This document shows positions 5,211 to 5,918 of a stretch of 5,918 nt of DNA, one piece after another (positions within the stretch are counted from its first letter, which is position 1; every line of letters starts with the position of its first letter). The position numbers and the translations under genes were made by a program. The notes under the pieces were generated by a model. It searched no databases. It was given only the letters and a program-made list of their open reading frames with translations, and was not told the DNA's origin. The stretch comes from Bdellovibrionales bacterium (GTDB taxonomy: Bacteria; Bdellovibrionota; Bdellovibrionia; Bdellovibrionales; JAMPXM01): positions 1 through 5,918 of the forward strand of contig SXRI01000477.1 in NCBI GenBank assembly GCA_005793615.1. The letters are read 5' to 3'.

Positions 5211-5918
5211 AAAATTCCTTGAGGTCCGTCTTTGGAGAAGTCTCAAGACGTGTGACCCAAATCTCGGGGTTCTGAACGCAGTCAGCACTCGCTCGGGTTT
5301 CCGCTTTGGCGCCCACAAGGCCCGCAATCTTGGCCGCGTCTTTTTCGGTCACGACAATACGATCAGCCGCGCAGGCCTGAGCACGCCGTCTTACAACTTC
5401 AAGATTTCGATCCGAATACCGCTGGTGATCTGCAAAAACCACGTGGTCAAGCACCACCATTCCAAGATCACGCTCCACCAACTGGTGAAATGTCTGTGGA
5501 CGACCGATTCCCGAGGCTAAAATGACTTTGTTGCCCTTGGTTTCATTTGCAGACAATCTCGGCCGCGAAGAGATAGCGCTCGACAGAGGTGCAATTCCCA
5601 CAAGATGTGATTCAAATTCAAAAATTTTGAAATCAAAGAGCTTCTGGATCTTCCTGACTTGCCCGCGAATCCAATCAAGCTTTACCTCAGCCACCAGATT
5701 GGTCTTGGTCAAAAAAACCACCTGGGCACGCTTGAGTGCCGAAAAACCCTCGCGCAGCCTTCCAAGTGGCAAGGCCCGATAATGCCATTCCGGCTCAGTG
5801 GCATCAATCACCACGATATCAAAACCTCGCTTCAAGCGACGGTGTTGAAATGCATCATCAGCCAACACCAGATCGACCGGAGAGTTCTGCAAAAGAAAGC
5901 GCGCCGCCGCGACTCGAT
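5182..5918 (-). CDS. lpxK: Tetraacyldisaccharide 4'-kinase LpxK, N-terminus missing
   Basis: LpxK uses ATP to phosphorylate the 4' position of the lipid A disaccharide at the cytoplasmic face of the inner membrane. The window holds the C-terminal 244 residues; the frame stays open to the right edge, so the N-terminal part with the Walker A loop lies outside. Numbering from the first complete codon: AAARFLLQ leads into LVLADDAFQHRRLKRGFDIV (the family's DDGxQH motif, here with Ala for Gly; D20, D21, H25), then LPLGRLREG (near 50-58), LASGIGRP (133-140), VVFADHQRYS (159-168, the conserved DH motif) and VVTEKDAAKIAGL (188-200). Apart from the missing edge the domain is complete and ends at TAA 5182. 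The next gene starts inside its last codons. A waaA gene often lies just upstream of lpxK, but nothing here shows it. Confidence 0.93.
   Translation of the reverse strand, partial: RVAAARFLLQNSPVDLVLADDAFQHRRLKRGFDIVVIDATEPEWHYRALPLGRLREGFSALKRAQVVFLTKTNLVAEVKLDWIRGQVRKIQKLFDFKIFEFESHLVGIAPLSSAISSRPRLSANETKGNKVILASGIGRPQTFHQLVERDLGMVVLDHVVFADHQRYSDRNLEVVRRRAQACAADRIVVTEKDAAKIAGLVGAKAETRASADCVQNPEIWVTRLETSPKTDLKEFYEAVHRSLF
5216..5220 (-). promoter_or_regulatory. Shine-Dalgarno deciding the acyltransferase start
   Basis: AAGGA on the minus strand lies five bases before ATG 5210 and within the last codons of lpxK. It supports the 290-residue form of the acyltransferase over the longer TTG-started form, and suggests that ribosomes finishing lpxK re-initiate here. 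Confidence 0.7.

Noticed and set aside
5211..5327. N-terminal extension of the lipid A acyltransferase to a TTG at 5327
   Set aside because: It would overlap lpxK by 146 bp and add 39 basic residues before the membrane anchor. ATG 5210 has a well-spaced AAGGA and fits the family's start.
4948..5520. 190-residue plus-strand reading frame opposite lpxK and the acyltransferase
   Set aside because: It lies wholly opposite two conserved genes, has no recognisable motif and is rich in Ser, Arg and Asn as expected of an antisense shadow.

Overview
The window is a stretch of Gram-negative chromosome dominated by five tightly packed minus-strand genes for lipid A and LPS core assembly. One unrelated gene converges on them from the left. 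In transcription order (right to left) the operon is: lpxK (5' end outside the window); an LpxL/HtrB-type lipid A acyltransferase; a DUF3108 protein with a lipoprotein-like N-terminus; a cysteine-rich family 9 glycosyltransferase; and a second family 9 glycosyltransferase of the heptosyltransferase II (WaaF) type. The order and the look of the proteins suggest a Bdellovibrio-like (Bdellovibrionota or former deltaproteobacterial) organism. That placement rests on remembered resemblance, not on a search.

Layout. 1-696 (+): an unrecognised reading frame that is open to the left edge, so probably the 3' part of a larger gene; a complete 207-residue version starting at GTG 73 is also possible. 697-712: a 16-bp convergent gap with small inverted repeats. 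713-1873 (-): WaaF-like transferase. 1843-3096 (-): cysteine-rich GT9 with a repetitive C-terminal tail. 3097-3166: the only real gap in the operon, with a possible promoter placed so that it would make a leaderless transcript. 3167-4345 (-): DUF3108 protein. 4338-5210 (-): lipid A acyltransferase. 5182-5918 (-): lpxK, lacking its N-terminus. No stretch over 300 bases lacks a gene. I saw no tRNA, rRNA, CRISPR array or insertion sequence.

How the genes fit together: LpxK phosphorylates the lipid A disaccharide at the 4' position. The acyltransferase adds a secondary acyl chain. The two GT9 enzymes would add heptose or related sugars to the inner core. The DUF3108 protein has no assigned step, but its position suggests an envelope role. 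Neighbouring genes overlap by 29, 8 and 31 bp, which points to translational coupling.

The points most worth a second look are in the cysteine-rich GT9: two four-cysteine clusters, Ala where this fold normally has its catalytic Asp, a 12-bp tandem repeat coding its tail, and the TACAAT-TAGGGG-ATG arrangement at its start. I found no clearly new multi-gene system here.
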